Both the position numbers and the translations under genes were made by a program. Shown piece after piece: positions 27,511 through 36,781 of a stretch of DNA of 64,000 nt. Position 1 is the first letter of the stretch, and the number at the start of each line of letters is the position of its first letter. This DNA comes from Micromonospora sp. NBC_01796 (GTDB lineage Bacteria > Actinomycetota > Actinomycetes > Mycobacteriales > Micromonosporaceae). The stretch covers positions 2,480,001 to 2,544,000 of the forward strand of contig NZ_CP109078.1 of NCBI RefSeq assembly GCF_035917455.1, given 5' to 3'. The notes under the pieces were generated by a model. That model worked only from the letters and a program-made list of their open reading frames with translations. It was not told where the DNA came from and did not search any database.

Positions 27511-27933
27511 TCAACCCGTCCGGCGGTCCAACCACCGGACGCCGAAATACCAGACCAGCGTATATACCAGCGCGAACGCCCCGGCCGCCGCCGCGCCCGA
27601 CACGATCGGCGGCGCTCCGGCGGCCAGCCCCGCGGCGAGCAGACCGGTGGTCAGGCCGAGCCCGGCACCCACCACGGCCGCCGCCGCCCTGGCCGGACCC
27701 GGCCCCCAGGCCCGGTACTCGTCGACGAAGAGCCAGGCCGGGAGGATCACCGCCAGCCAGCCGTTGGTCTTGCCGAAGTCGGCCAGGCCCATCGACTCGA
27801 AGGCCCAGTCGAACAGCACCAGCGCCAGCACACCGATGACCAGGCCGGCGAGGACCACGCCGCCGAGATCGGCCAGGCCGGTGATCCTGCCGCTGGCGTC
27901 CCGCCGGGGAAAACTGCTCTGTGCTTCGCTCAT
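27511..27933 (-). CDS. Hypothetical membrane protein
   Basis: The protein is 140 residues with four predicted helices (first: LGGVVLAGLVIGVLALVLFDWAF; last: AFALVYTLVWYFGVRWLDRR). No domain is recognised. It lies between mqnE and the DUF4229 gene on the same strand; cotranscription with mqnE is possible, since small membrane proteins often accompany quinone genes, but this is inference. Confidence 0.65.
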   Translation of the reverse strand: MSEAQSSFPRRDASGRITGLADLGGVVLAGLVIGVLALVLFDWAFESMGLADFGKTNGWLAVILPAWLFVDEYRAWGPGPARAAAAVVGAGLGLTTGLLAAGLAAGAPPIVSGAAAAGAFALVYTLVWYFGVRWLDRRTG

Positions 27934-28015
27934 GACCCGTCAAGGCTACGTGAGCTGCGCGGTTCGCCGCCGATCCGGGCGGAGGGCGCCCAGCGACGGG
28001 TCGGGCCCAGCCGGA

Positions 28016-29185
28016 TCAGGCCCAGACCTGCTGCGGTTCCGCGCGGCGCTGCGCCAGGGTCGGCGGGCGCTCGTACTCCCGGACCACGTTGTAACGGGTG
28101 TCCCGCTCGACCGGCTGGAAACCGGCGTCCCAGATCAGGTGCAGCAGGTCGTCCCGGTGCATCGTGTTCGGCGTGCCGTACGAGTCGGCATCGTGGGTGA
28201 TCTTGTATTCGACCACCGAGCCGTCCAGGTCGTCGACCCCGAAGTTGAGGGACAACTGCGCCACCGACAGCCCGTGCATCACCCAGAAGCACTTCACGTG
28301 CGGCACGTTGTCGAAGAGCAGCCGGGAGACGGCGAAGGTCTTCAGCGACTCGGCCGGGGACGCCATCGTGGTCTGCGCCTGGATCCGGTTACGGATCTTG
28401 CCGTCCGCCGAGTCGACGAAGTCGTGCTGGTAGCGCAGCGGGATGAAGACGGTGAAGCCGCCGGTCTCGTCCTGCAACTCGCGCAGCCGAAGGACGTGGT
28501 CGACCCGGTGACGCGGCTCCTCGATGTGGCCGTAGAGCATCGTCGACGGGGTCCGCAGGCCCTTCGAGTGGGCCAGCCGGTGGATCCGCGACCAGTCCTC
28601 CCAGTGGCAGGCGTGGTCCACGATGTGCTGGCGGACCTCCCAGTCGAAGATCTCCGCGCCGCCACCGGTGAGCGACTCCAGCCCGGCGTCGATCAGCTCG
28701 TCCAGGATCTCGTCCGCCGGCAGTCCGCTGATCTTCTCGAACCACTGCACCTCGGTCGCGGTGAACGCCTTCAGCTTCACGTTCGGCAGCGCGGCCTTCA
28801 GCTCGCGGAGCACCTTCGGGTAGTAGCGCCACGGCAGGGTCGGGTGCAGCCCGTTCACGATGTGCAGCTCGGTGAGCTGCTCGTCCTGCATCTCCTTGGC
28901 CTTGCGTACGGCCTCTTCGATCCGCATCGTGTACGCGTCCTTCTCGCCCGGCTTGCGCTGGAACGAGCAGTACGCACACGAGGCGCTGCAGACGTTGGTC
29001 AGGTTCAGGTGCCGGTTGACGTTGAACATCACCCGGTCGCCGTTGCTCTCGGTCCGGCGGTGGTGGGCCAGCCGGCCCAACCAGGCCAGGTCGTCACTGT
29101 CGTAGAGGTCCTCACCGTCCTGGCGGCTGAGCCGCTCCCCGGCGTAGACCTTCTCTTCCAGCTCGCGCTTGCGTCCGGCGTCCAT
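28016..29185 (-). CDS. mqnE: Aminofutalosine synthase MqnE (radical SAM)
   Basis: MqnE joins the enolpyruvyl benzoate made by MqnA to S-adenosylmethionine chemistry, giving aminofutalosine. The 389-residue protein has the radical-SAM cluster motif CSASCAYCSF near residue 70, followed by IEEAVRKAKEMQDEQLTELHIVNGLHPTLPWRYYPKVL, characteristic of the MqnE/MqnC group; LTGGGAEIFDWEVR and HGLSVAQLSLNFGVDDLDGSVV fit MqnE. ATG 29185 is preferred to the upstream start at 29218 because the family begins near LEEKVYAGERLS. Downstream mqnC/mqnD are not in the window. Confidence 0.9.
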   Translation of the reverse strand: MDAGRKRELEEKVYAGERLSRQDGEDLYDSDDLAWLGRLAHHRRTESNGDRVMFNVNRHLNLTNVCSASCAYCSFQRKPGEKDAYTMRIEEAVRKAKEMQDEQLTELHIVNGLHPTLPWRYYPKVLRELKAALPNVKLKAFTATEVQWFEKISGLPADEILDELIDAGLESLTGGGAEIFDWEVRQHIVDHACHWEDWSRIHRLAHSKGLRTPSTMLYGHIEEPRHRVDHVLRLRELQDETGGFTVFIPLRYQHDFVDSADGKIRNRIQAQTTMASPAESLKTFAVSRLLFDNVPHVKCFWVMHGLSVAQLSLNFGVDDLDGSVVEYKITHDADSYGTPNTMHRDDLLHLIWDAGFQPVERDTRYNVVREYERPPTLAQRRAEPQQVWA

Positions 29186-29444
29186 GTCGGGGCCCGTCCC
29201 TTCCCTACGATCCAGCACCGAGCGTACGTGGCTCCCGGCACCGCCACCCGGACGGCCGGTCCCACAGCGACGTAGTTCACCGGACGTCCGGCTGTCATCA
29301 GACTCTCAGGCTCTTGTTACCCCCACGCCAATCGACTTCCTCGGCCTGGTGCGGTAGACAAAAGTGGGACGCCGGGCACATCGCCGGACACGAGGGCACC
29401 GGGGCACCACCGACCGGGGCCCTTGATGCTGGATGGGGAGCGGA

Positions 29445-31001
29445 ATGGCAATGAGAACGGGCAGCCGACCGAGACGACGCAGACGACCGCTGATCAACTC
29501 CGTGCTACGGCCGCTGGCCTGGTCGGCACTGATGAGCGCGGCGGTCGCGTTCGCCTTCGCCAGCCCGGTCTACGCGGATCCGGCCCCGACCACCGTGCCC
29601 GACGCCGGTGCCCGGCCCGCGGTCGTCGGTACGTTGCTCCTGCCCGGCGCGACCGCCCCGTCCGGCTCGACCGGGCCCCAGACCCCGCTGCCGGCGCTGC
29701 TGAACGGCCCGCTCGCCACCCAGATCCAGGCCAAGGAGACACAGCTCGCCCTGCTGGGTGAGGAGTTACTCCAGCTACGCACGGATCGTGACACCGCCGC
29801 CGGCCTGCTGGTCACCGCGGACACCGAGTGGCAGACCGCGCACCAGCAGTTGACCAAGGCGCAGGAGGTCGCCGACGCGGCGGCGGCCGACGCGTTCAAG
29901 GACGCCGCCGGGCTCCCGCCGGGCGCACTCGGCTCCGACCTGCACGATCTGAGCGCGCTCAGCCGGCTACAGAAGGGCGAGCAGTCCGGCGCGGACAGCA
30001 TCGCCCCCGCCCGCGAGCTGACCCGTGCCCGCAACGCCGAGCAGACTGCCCGGGAAGCACAGTTGGCCGCGTCGACGGCGTCGACCAACGCGACTGCCCT
30101 GTTCACCACCAAGGAATCCGCGTACAAGCAGTTCGAGGCCGATCTGCTGAAGCTGAAGCGGGACAACGCCGATCAGCTCGTCGTGATCGAGAAGGCCCGG
30201 GAGACCGCTGAGCAGCAGCTCAGCCCGGCCGGGGTGGGCAACGACAGCGTCGCCGGCAAGGTCGCCAACCCGAAGGCGCTCAAGGCGGTGCAGTACGCGC
30301 TCGCCCAGCGGGGCGACCCGTACGTCTGGGCGGCCGAGGGTCCGAACCAGTTCGACTGTTCCGGTCTGATGTACGCCGCGTACCGGAGCGTCGGCACCAC
30401 CCTGGCCCGGGTGGCGAAGGACCAGTACTACACCACGCGCACCCGGTCGGTCGACCGCTACTCCCTGCTCCCCGGAGACCTGATCTTCTTCGCCTCGGGC
30501 ACCAGTTGGACCACGGTTCACCACGTCGCCATGTACATCGGCGACGGCAAGATGGTGCACGCCCCGAACTCGGGCGACGTGGTGAAGGTGTCCACGGTCT
30601 GGTGGTCGCGGTTCTACGCCGCGACGCGGATCTTCGACCCGGTGGACGCGCCGGTCACCGGCCCGACGAGGCCGCCGACCACCCCACCGCCCACCACGGC
30701 GCCCCCCACCACCCCGCCGGCAACCACTCCGCCGCCGACCACCCCGCCGGCAACGACCCCGCCGCCGACCACGCCACCGACCACCCCGCCGGCAACCACC
30801 CCGCCGCCGCCGACCACCCCGCCGCCGGACAACCCCGCCACCCCGCCGCCCCCGGTCGTCCAGACCCCCAAGCCGACCAGTCCTCGGCCGACCCGCGACG
30901 TTCCCTCGACCACCTCGGCGGGCGCGACGACGACCGCGCCGAATCCGCCCGCTAGCACCACGCCCCCCGCGACGGCGGGCGCCACGCCGAGCACCACCTA
31001 G
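29445..31001 (+). CDS. Secreted NlpC/P60 peptidoglycan endopeptidase
   Basis: The protein is 518 residues from ATG 29445 with GGGGAG upstream. A signal peptide (LAWSALMSAAVAFAFASPVYA) is followed by a coiled-coil region (about 80-260, for example QAKETQLALLGEELLQLR) and an NlpC/P60 domain with catalytic Cys in NQFDCSGLMYAAY near residue 305, and His in TTVHHVAMYIGDGKMVHAPNSG. The last 110 residues are Pro/Thr repeats of the PPTTPPATT type, probably a flexible wall-spanning tail. This is the RipA/P60-type layout of enzymes that cleave peptide stems during cell separation. Confidence 0.88.
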   Translation: MAMRTGSRPRRRRRPLINSVLRPLAWSALMSAAVAFAFASPVYADPAPTTVPDAGARPAVVGTLLLPGATAPSGSTGPQTPLPALLNGPLATQIQAKETQLALLGEELLQLRTDRDTAAGLLVTADTEWQTAHQQLTKAQEVADAAAADAFKDAAGLPPGALGSDLHDLSALSRLQKGEQSGADSIAPARELTRARNAEQTAREAQLAASTASTNATALFTTKESAYKQFEADLLKLKRDNADQLVVIEKARETAEQQLSPAGVGNDSVAGKVANPKALKAVQYALAQRGDPYVWAAEGPNQFDCSGLMYAAYRSVGTTLARVAKDQYYTTRTRSVDRYSLLPGDLIFFASGTSWTTVHHVAMYIGDGKMVHAPNSGDVVKVSTVWWSRFYAATRIFDPVDAPVTGPTRPPTTPPPTTAPPTTPPATTPPPTTPPATTPPPTTPPTTPPATTPPPPTTPPPDNPATPPPPVVQTPKPTSPRPTRDVPSTTSAGATTTAPNPPASTTPPATAGATPSTT

Positions 31002-31027
31002 GACGGGGTTTCGTCGATCGGACGTGA

Positions 31028-31057
31028 CGCCGGGTCCGCCTCGGGGCGGGCCCGGCG
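31028..31057 (+). terminator. Hairpin after the NlpC/P60 gene
   Basis: CGCCGGGTCCG (31028-31038) pairs with CGGGCCCGGCG (31047-31057) with one G-T pair and an eight-base loop, 26 bases after the stop codon. Confidence 0.55.
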
Positions 31058-31204
31058 GGTCCGGGCCAACGGCTCGATCGTCGCGTCCGTTCGAACCGGA
31101 CAACGGGCTCCGACTGTCCGCTCGTGCCCGGATGTGGCACGGTGAGGATCGAGGGCACTCCGGTCCGGCGCCACCGGTCCGGGCGCGGGCGCGGGAGGCA
31201 GACG

Positions 31205-33097
31205 ATGGCTGAAGAGCAGACACCGCCAACGGTGGGACCGGTCGGGTCGAGTAGTGCGACCCTGACGACGCCCCCACCGGACGCGACCGGACCGGAACCC
31301 ACAGCCGGAACCGCCGAACCGGTCACGGCCGGCGACGCCACCGAACCGGGTGCGGCCGAGGCCACCGCCGGGTCGATCGACAACAACAACCCGGCGGTAC
31401 GGGGACGAGCGGTCAGCGGTGCGGGTGCCGTACCGAGCGCCGCCGACCTGGCCGCGGTGCCGGCGACTGCAGCGGCGGGAACCACCTACCGGGCCGGCGA
31501 GCCGAGCAGTCCGGACCCGGTGACCCCCACACCGCAACCGGCTCCGATCCGGGCCGCTCAGAGCAGCATCCCGCTGCAACGCCGTACGCCCAAGGCGCCG
31601 CAGGCGGAGGTGCCCTGGTCCGCGTTCGGCAGTCCCCGGCAACAGCCGGAGTCGACGGGGACACCACCGGCGCCCACCGACCCGCCGAAGGCCGGTCCGA
31701 CGGTCACGTACGTGGTCCCCCCGCAACGCTCCGGACTGCTGGGCGAGAGCCCTGCGGCCCGAGCCAGTGCCTCGGTGCCCGGCTCCGCCCCGCCCTCCGC
31801 CGACGAGCGGGCCGAGCAGGCGGCTGGCACGTCGACCCCGACCGCCCGGGCGAAGGTGTACCGAACCGGCGAATACGCCGCCCTGGTCAAGAAGGCCGCA
31901 CCGGAAGAGGATTCGGCGCCGGTCAAGGACGCCGCACCGGCCGACGAAGGTGCGCCGGTCAAGGACACCGCGCTGGTCAAGGACGCCGAATCGGGCAAGG
32001 ATTTGGCCCTGGTCAAGGGCTCGGCACCGGTCGAGGATCCTGCGCCGGTCAAGGACGCCGAACCGATCGGGACAGCTTCGCCGGTCAAGGACCCCGAACC
32101 GATCGGGACAGCTTCGCCGGTCAAGGACACCGGACCGATCGGGACAGCTTCGCCGGTCAAGGACGCCGAACCGGTCGAGGAGGTCGAGGAGGTCGCGGCG
32201 GTCGAGCCACCCAACCCGCCCCGGCCGCCGGATCCGGCCGAGCCGCCGAAGCCGGCGGAACCGCCCAGGCCCGCGCCGCCGAGCCCGCCCGGTCCGGGAC
32301 CGGCACCGACGCCCTTCCCCGCGCCACCCGTTCCCGCGCCGACTCCGCCGGTGCCTGCGCCGACCCCGCCCGTACCCGCGCCGACGCCGCCGGTGCCTGC
32401 GCCGACCCCGCCCGTACCCGCGCCGACGCCGCCGGTGCCTGCGCCGACCCCGCCCGTACCCGGGCCGACGCCGCCGCTCCCCGGTCCCACGCCGCCCCGG
32501 CCGACCCCGCCGCCTCCCGGACCCGGTCCCGTGCCGCCGGCTCCGCCGGTTCCGCCGGGCCCGCCGGGCCCGCCCGTGCCGGCACCGGTGCCGCCGTTCC
32601 CGCCGCCACCGGCGATGACCGGCTCGGTGTACCCGTCGTCGGCCGCGCCCGCCGTCACCCAGCGGATCACCACCACCGGGCGACCGTCGAGCACTAGGCC
32701 GCCCGCGACCACCACCCCGTCACCGGCGGACGCCACCCAGCCGATCACCACCCCGCCACCGGCGGAGGCCACCCAGCCGATCCGGCTCCCGGACCAACGG
32801 ACGGCGCCGGAGCAGCAGGGTGGCCGCGGAACCGTGTACGGCGGACCGGGCAGTGCCCCGCCCGCCGACATGACGGTCGCCATCCCGATCGGCAACCCGG
32901 TGGAGAACACGGGTTCGCTGACCGGGCACATCCTGGCCCAGGGCTGGTCGGACTCGTCGGCGTCGAACGCGGGCACCGGGAAGATGATCGGGGTCCTGGT
33001 CGCCGGTCTCGCCGTACTCGTGGCGATCGGTCTGCTCGTGGTGTTCGCCGCCGGAGACACGTTCAGCGCCATTTTCGGCGGGATGCTCGGGAGCTGA
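31205..33097 (+). CDS. Low-complexity Pro/Ala-rich protein with a C-terminal membrane anchor
   Basis: The protein is 630 residues from ATG 31205 with GGGAGG upstream. Most of it is disordered: three full copies of a 12-residue unit VKDAEPIGTASP (DNA 32048-32155), an acidic bridge, then seven copies of PVPAPTP (DNA about 32330-32480) and other proline runs. Near the end are TVAIPIGNPVENTGSLTGHILAQGW and a single membrane helix (MIGVLVAGLAVLVAIGLLVVFAAG) with almost no tail. No signal peptide, so the disordered part is probably cytoplasmic. It is perhaps a scaffold; no catalytic domain is seen. Confidence 0.65.
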   Translation: MAEEQTPPTVGPVGSSSATLTTPPPDATGPEPTAGTAEPVTAGDATEPGAAEATAGSIDNNNPAVRGRAVSGAGAVPSAADLAAVPATAAAGTTYRAGEPSSPDPVTPTPQPAPIRAAQSSIPLQRRTPKAPQAEVPWSAFGSPRQQPESTGTPPAPTDPPKAGPTVTYVVPPQRSGLLGESPAARASASVPGSAPPSADERAEQAAGTSTPTARAKVYRTGEYAALVKKAAPEEDSAPVKDAAPADEGAPVKDTALVKDAESGKDLALVKGSAPVEDPAPVKDAEPIGTASPVKDPEPIGTASPVKDTGPIGTASPVKDAEPVEEVEEVAAVEPPNPPRPPDPAEPPKPAEPPRPAPPSPPGPGPAPTPFPAPPVPAPTPPVPAPTPPVPAPTPPVPAPTPPVPAPTPPVPAPTPPVPGPTPPLPGPTPPRPTPPPPGPGPVPPAPPVPPGPPGPPVPAPVPPFPPPPAMTGSVYPSSAAPAVTQRITTTGRPSSTRPPATTTPSPADATQPITTPPPAEATQPIRLPDQRTAPEQQGGRGTVYGGPGSAPPADMTVAIPIGNPVENTGSLTGHILAQGWSDSSASNAGTGKMIGVLVAGLAVLVAIGLLVVFAAGDTFSAIFGGMLGS

Positions 33098-33238
33098 GCT
33101 GCCGGGCCGACCGGGCATCCACGCTGGCCGTGACGTTGGCCGCAACGGGTTGTCCGGTGGGGTGACCCTGCCCACTGGGCGGGGTCGGTCGATGGCAGCG
33201 ATGCCGAGAAGCCGTACACTTGACGCGATTACTGACCT

Positions 33239-33257
33239 GGCGCGCACAAAGCGCGCC
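33239..33257 (+). promoter_or_regulatory. Perfect hairpin in the DEAD-helicase leader region
   Basis: GGCGCGC (33239-33245) and GCGCGCC (33251-33257) flank ACAAA. It lies about 90 bases before the start of the helicase gene in a 246-base region without another gene, and may be part of a structured leader, as seen for some cold-responsive RNA helicases. A possible TTGACG box lies at about 33220. Confidence 0.35.
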
Positions 33258-33343
33258 CCTGGGCGATCTTGCGGGCGATTCAGCGGCGGACGTTAGCCGC
33301 AGCGGGCCATTCGCGAAGATGCGCCCCGCTTGAGAGGTTTTTC

Positions 33344-35299
33344 TTGACGCCCTTCGCTGATCCCAGCACGTTCCCGTCCGTCTTCGACTCTGTCGACAGT
33401 GCAGAACAGCCCGACCTGACCGTGTCGCCGGCCGAGCCGGTCGCGACCAACTCACCCGTTCCGGGCGACGAACCCGGCACCACCGAGGCACCGGTCGCGA
33501 ACGACGAGCCCGTCGCCACCCCCGAGCCCGTTGCGGCCGACGCGTCGGTGGCTGCCGACGAGGCCGTGGCGAGCGACGAGCCGGCCGACGCGGCGACGCC
33601 CGTGGAGGCGGAGCCGGTCGCCGTCCGGGACTTCGCGGCGCTCGGTCTGCCGCACCAGTTGGTCCGCGCCCTCAACCGCGAGGGCATCAGCACACCGTTC
33701 GAGATCCAGCAGGCGACCGTGCCGGACGCGCTGGCCGGACGGGACGTACTCGGCCGTGGCCAGACCGGCTCCGGCAAGACCCTGGCCTTCGGTCTGCCCG
33801 TACTGGCTCGGGTCGCGGCGGGTGGCCGGGCCCGGCCACAGCACCCCCGGGCGCTCATCCTGGTGCCGACCCGCGAGCTGGCCATGCAGGTCAACGACGC
33901 GCTCGTGCCGCTGGGCAAGGCGGTCGGCGTGTTCCTCAAGACCGCTGTCGGCGGGGTGCCGTACGACCGCCAGATCGACGCGCTCCGGCGCGGTGTGGAG
34001 ATCATCGTCGCCACGCCGGGCCGGCTCGGCGACCTGATCGCCCGTGGCGTGTGCAAGCTCGACGAGATCGAGATCACGGTCCTGGACGAGGCCGACCAGA
34101 TGGCCGACATGGGCTTCCTGCCCGAGGTCACCGATCTGCTCTCCAAGACGCCGGCGAACGCGCAGCGGCTGCTCTTCTCGGCCACGCTCGACGGTGACGT
34201 CGACGCCCTGGTCCGCCGGTTCATGCACGACCCGGTGACGCACTCGACCTCACCGGCGACCGCTGCGGTGTCCACGATGGACCACCACCTGCTGCTGATC
34301 CCGCCGCACGACAAGTTCGCGATCGCCGCGTCGATCGCCGCCCGGCAGGGCCGCACGATGATGTTCGCCCGTACGCAGATGGGCGTGGACCGGCTGGTCG
34401 AGCAGCTCGCGGCGGTCGGCGTACGCGCCGGGGCGCTGCACGGCGGCAAGACCCAGCGGGTACGCACCCGCACGCTGGCCGAGTTCAAGGAAGGCCGGAC
34501 GAGTGTCCTGGTCGCCACGGACGTGGCCGCCCGGGGCATCCACGTAGACGGCGTATCGCTCGTCGTGCACGTGGACCCGCCGAAGGACCCGAAGGACTAC
34601 CTGCACCGGGCCGGCCGTACGGCACGGGCCGGCGAGTCCGGTGCGGTGGCGACCCTGGTGCTGCCGAAGCAGCGCCGGACCACCCTGGCCATGCTGGAGA
34701 AGGCCGGTGTCGAGCCGGCGCAGACCCGGGTACGTCCCGGCGACGCGGTGCTGGCCGAGCTGACCGGTGCCCAGGCGCCGAGCGGTGTGCCGGTGCTCGT
34801 GGAGCCGGAGCGCTACAGCGACCGTCCCCGTGGCGGTGACCGCCGTTACGGCGACCGTCCGCAGGGTGAGCGCCGTTACGGCGACCGCCCCCAGGGCGAA
34901 CGTCGGTACGGTGACCGCCCCCAGGGTGAGCGCCGCTACGGCGACCGCCCGCAGGGCGAACGTCGCTTCGGTGACCGCCCCCAGGGCGAGCGCACCTTCG
35001 GCGACCGTCCGCAGGGTGAGCGCCGCTTCGGCGACCGTCCGCAGGGTGACCGTCCGCAGGGGGAGCGCCGCTTCGGCGACCGTCCCCAGGGTGACCGGCC
35101 GCAGGGTGACCGGGCTGCCGGTGGACGTCCGGCGGGCGAGTGGCGCGCCGGTGGCGAGTGGCGGTCCGACGACCGCCGTGGCGGGTACCGGCACGAGAGC
35201 GCACCTCGGCACGACCGGCCGGCCGACGCCCAGGGCGATCGTCCGCGTACCGGTGGCGACCGGCAGTTCGGCGCGCGGCGTCCGACCCGTACGCACTGA
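33344..35299 (+). CDS. DEAD-box RNA helicase with arginine-rich repeat tail
   Basis: The protein is 651 residues if TTG 33344 is the start, which GAGAGG at suitable spacing supports; GTG starts further in are possible. After an acidic, alanine/valine-rich N-terminal region (about 100 residues) come the helicase motifs: Q-motif TPFEIQQATVP, GQTGSGKT, PTRELA, VLDEADQMADMG, SATLDG, HRAGRTARAG. The C-terminus holds about ten repeats of a roughly 10-residue unit (RRYGDRPQGE and variants), like the RGG-type RNA-binding tails of RhlE/CsdA relatives. It is likely important in RNA unwinding and ribosome assembly. Confidence 0.87.
   Translation: MTPFADPSTFPSVFDSVDSAEQPDLTVSPAEPVATNSPVPGDEPGTTEAPVANDEPVATPEPVAADASVAADEAVASDEPADAATPVEAEPVAVRDFAALGLPHQLVRALNREGISTPFEIQQATVPDALAGRDVLGRGQTGSGKTLAFGLPVLARVAAGGRARPQHPRALILVPTRELAMQVNDALVPLGKAVGVFLKTAVGGVPYDRQIDALRRGVEIIVATPGRLGDLIARGVCKLDEIEITVLDEADQMADMGFLPEVTDLLSKTPANAQRLLFSATLDGDVDALVRRFMHDPVTHSTSPATAAVSTMDHHLLLIPPHDKFAIAASIAARQGRTMMFARTQMGVDRLVEQLAAVGVRAGALHGGKTQRVRTRTLAEFKEGRTSVLVATDVAARGIHVDGVSLVVHVDPPKDPKDYLHRAGRTARAGESGAVATLVLPKQRRTTLAMLEKAGVEPAQTRVRPGDAVLAELTGAQAPSGVPVLVEPERYSDRPRGGDRRYGDRPQGERRYGDRPQGERRYGDRPQGERRYGDRPQGERRFGDRPQGERTFGDRPQGERRFGDRPQGDRPQGERRFGDRPQGDRPQGDRAAGGRPAGEWRAGGEWRSDDRRGGYRHESAPRHDRPADAQGDRPRTGGDRQFGARRPTRTH
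34815..35115 (+). repeat. Tandem ~30-base coding repeats in the helicase tail
   Basis: The unit encodes variants of ERRYGDRPQG. Codon choice varies between copies at third positions, which suggests selection for the peptide rather than very recent DNA slippage. Copy number could still vary between strains. Confidence 0.7.
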
Positions 35300-35323
35300 T
35301 TTTCGCGCTTTCCGGCGCTGATG

Positions 35324-35370
35324 GCGGCGGGCGGTGCGGCACGGTCTGACCGTGTCGCACCGCCTGCCGC
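35324..35370 (+). terminator. Very strong hairpin terminator with T-run
   Basis: Twenty-two-base arms (35324-35345 and 35349-35370) pair completely apart from two G-T pairs, with a three-base loop, and are followed by TTTT. It lies 25 bases after the helicase stop and is the clearest rho-independent terminator in the window. Confidence 0.85.
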
Positions 35371-35430
35371 TTTTGTTCATCCTGGCGTCGCGGCCGGCAC
35401 GGTGGCGGTGCCGGCGGTAACGTCCGGCCC

Positions 35431-36069
35431 ATGCCGATGATGCCGAGATCGCTGCTCTGGAACCGTACGGACGTGCCGGGCGCCGACCACGTGCTGCTCG
35501 ACGACCGCCGTGGACTCCTCGCCCGGGGGGTGGCGCTGGCCGTGGACCCGCTCCCCTACACCTGCCGGTACGAGCTGACCACCGACGAGAGCTGGGCGGC
35601 GGTACGGCTGGAGGTGAACGTCGAGGGCGCCGGTTGGCTGCGCAGCCTGCGGCTGGAGCGGGCGGCCGGGCGCTGGCGGGCCAGCACCGCCGAACAGGGT
35701 GACCTGGACGGCGCCCTGTCCGCCGCCGGTGCGCCGGGGGCCGGCATTCCGGGGATCGAGGAGCCGGACCGGTTGGTCGACGCGCTCGACATCGATCTCG
35801 GTGGCGCTCCCCTGTTCAACACCCTGCCGGTACGCCGGCTCGGGCTGCGCGACGCCGCACCGGGCACGGTGCACCGGATCACGGTCGCCTGGGTCCTGGT
35901 GCCGAGCCTGCTGGTGGTTCCGTCCGAACAGGTCTACACGGCGCTGGACGGCGGCAACGTACGGTTCCGGGACGACGACTTCGAGGCGGACCTCGGCCTG
36001 GACGCGGACGGTTACGTGGTCAGCTACCCCGGGCTGGCCGAGCGGGTCGGCACCGAGGTACGCCGCTAG
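35431..36069 (+). CDS. Putative glycolipid-binding domain protein
   Basis: The protein is 212 residues with no signal or membrane segment. It reads as one beta-rich domain: RSLLWNRTDVPGADHVLL, PYTCRYELTTDESWAAVRLEV, LRLERAAGRWRA, DIDLGGAPLFNTLPVRRLGL, ITVAWVLVPSLLVVPSEQVYT. This matches the Glycolipid_bind family (PF06475), whose biological role is not well defined. ATG 35431 is assumed; an ATG two codons later is equally possible. It converges with the Lrp regulator gene, the ends overlapping by four bases. Confidence 0.75.
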   Translation: MPMMPRSLLWNRTDVPGADHVLLDDRRGLLARGVALAVDPLPYTCRYELTTDESWAAVRLEVNVEGAGWLRSLRLERAAGRWRASTAEQGDLDGALSAAGAPGAGIPGIEEPDRLVDALDIDLGGAPLFNTLPVRRLGLRDAAPGTVHRITVAWVLVPSLLVVPSEQVYTALDGGNVRFRDDDFEADLGLDADGYVVSYPGLAERVGTEVRR

Positions 36070-36533
36070 CCCGCCTCGGTGGTCCGGGTGCCGCGCGGCT
36101 GGGGGCGGTTCTCCCACTTGGTGGAGAGGGCGATCCCGGTCCGGGTCGAGGCGACGCCGGCGGTCCGGTTCAGCCGTACGATCAGCTGCTCCAGTTCGGC
36201 GATCGTGCCGACCCGCGCCTTGAGCAGGAACGACTCGACGCCGGCCATGAAGTAGCAGGACTCGATCTCGGGCATCTCGCGGAAGGTGGCGAGCACGTCG
36301 TCGGTGTCGCCGCCGGAGTCCTGCACGATCCCGATCAGGGCGGTGACGCCGAGCCCGACCTCCTCCGGCGCCACCTCGGCCCGGTAGCCGCGAATGACCC
36401 CGCCGGCTTCGAGCTTGCCGACCCGCTCGTGTACGGCGGGCGCGGAGAGGCCGACCTGCCGGGCCAGCTCGGCGTAGGAGAGCCGGGCGTTGGTCTGCAG
36501 CAGATCGACGAGTACCAGGTCGATGGCGTCCAC
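36066..36533 (-). CDS. Lrp/AsnC-family transcriptional regulator
   Basis: The protein is 155 residues. An N-terminal helix-turn-helix (DLLQTNARLSYAELARQVGLSAPAVHERVGKLEAGGVI) is followed by the RAM ligand-binding domain (LGVTALIGIVQDSG, VESFLLKARVGTIAELEQLI). The GTG start lies a few bases after a possible TAGTGT minus-10 box, consistent with leaderless translation. Lrp proteins respond to amino acids; no amino acid gene is adjacent, so the target is unknown. Confidence 0.85.
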   Translation of the reverse strand: MDAIDLVLVDLLQTNARLSYAELARQVGLSAPAVHERVGKLEAGGVIRGYRAEVAPEEVGLGVTALIGIVQDSGGDTDDVLATFREMPEIESCYFMAGVESFLLKARVGTIAELEQLIVRLNRTAGVASTRTGIALSTKWENRPQPRGTRTTEAG

Positions 36534-36781
36534 GGACTGTAGACACTATCCCGGTGGATGGGATGGGTAACGACCGGTAGGCGGTGCCCCGCGCTCAAAG
36601 CGCGTAAAAACCACATATCGGCCAAGCTAACTTCCCACTCAGGGCGTTTTCGCGTTCGCCGGACACGACACTCTGGCGGTGCTGTAATTGCCGTACGTCC
36701 CCACCGAAGGCTCTGGCAGGCACTTTTGTCCCGGGGGCGGTCTTACCAGTCCGGGGACTTCGTGGACGCGAGGAGGGGGCT

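Noticed and set aside
26363-29275. 970-codon open frame on the plus strand
   Set aside because: It crosses several well-supported genes on both strands and has no protein-like signature.
29186-29444. Cyclic-di-AMP (ydaO-type) riboswitch before the NlpC/P60 gene
   Set aside because: Such riboswitches often precede wall hydrolases in actinobacteria, but the conserved core was not recognised here.
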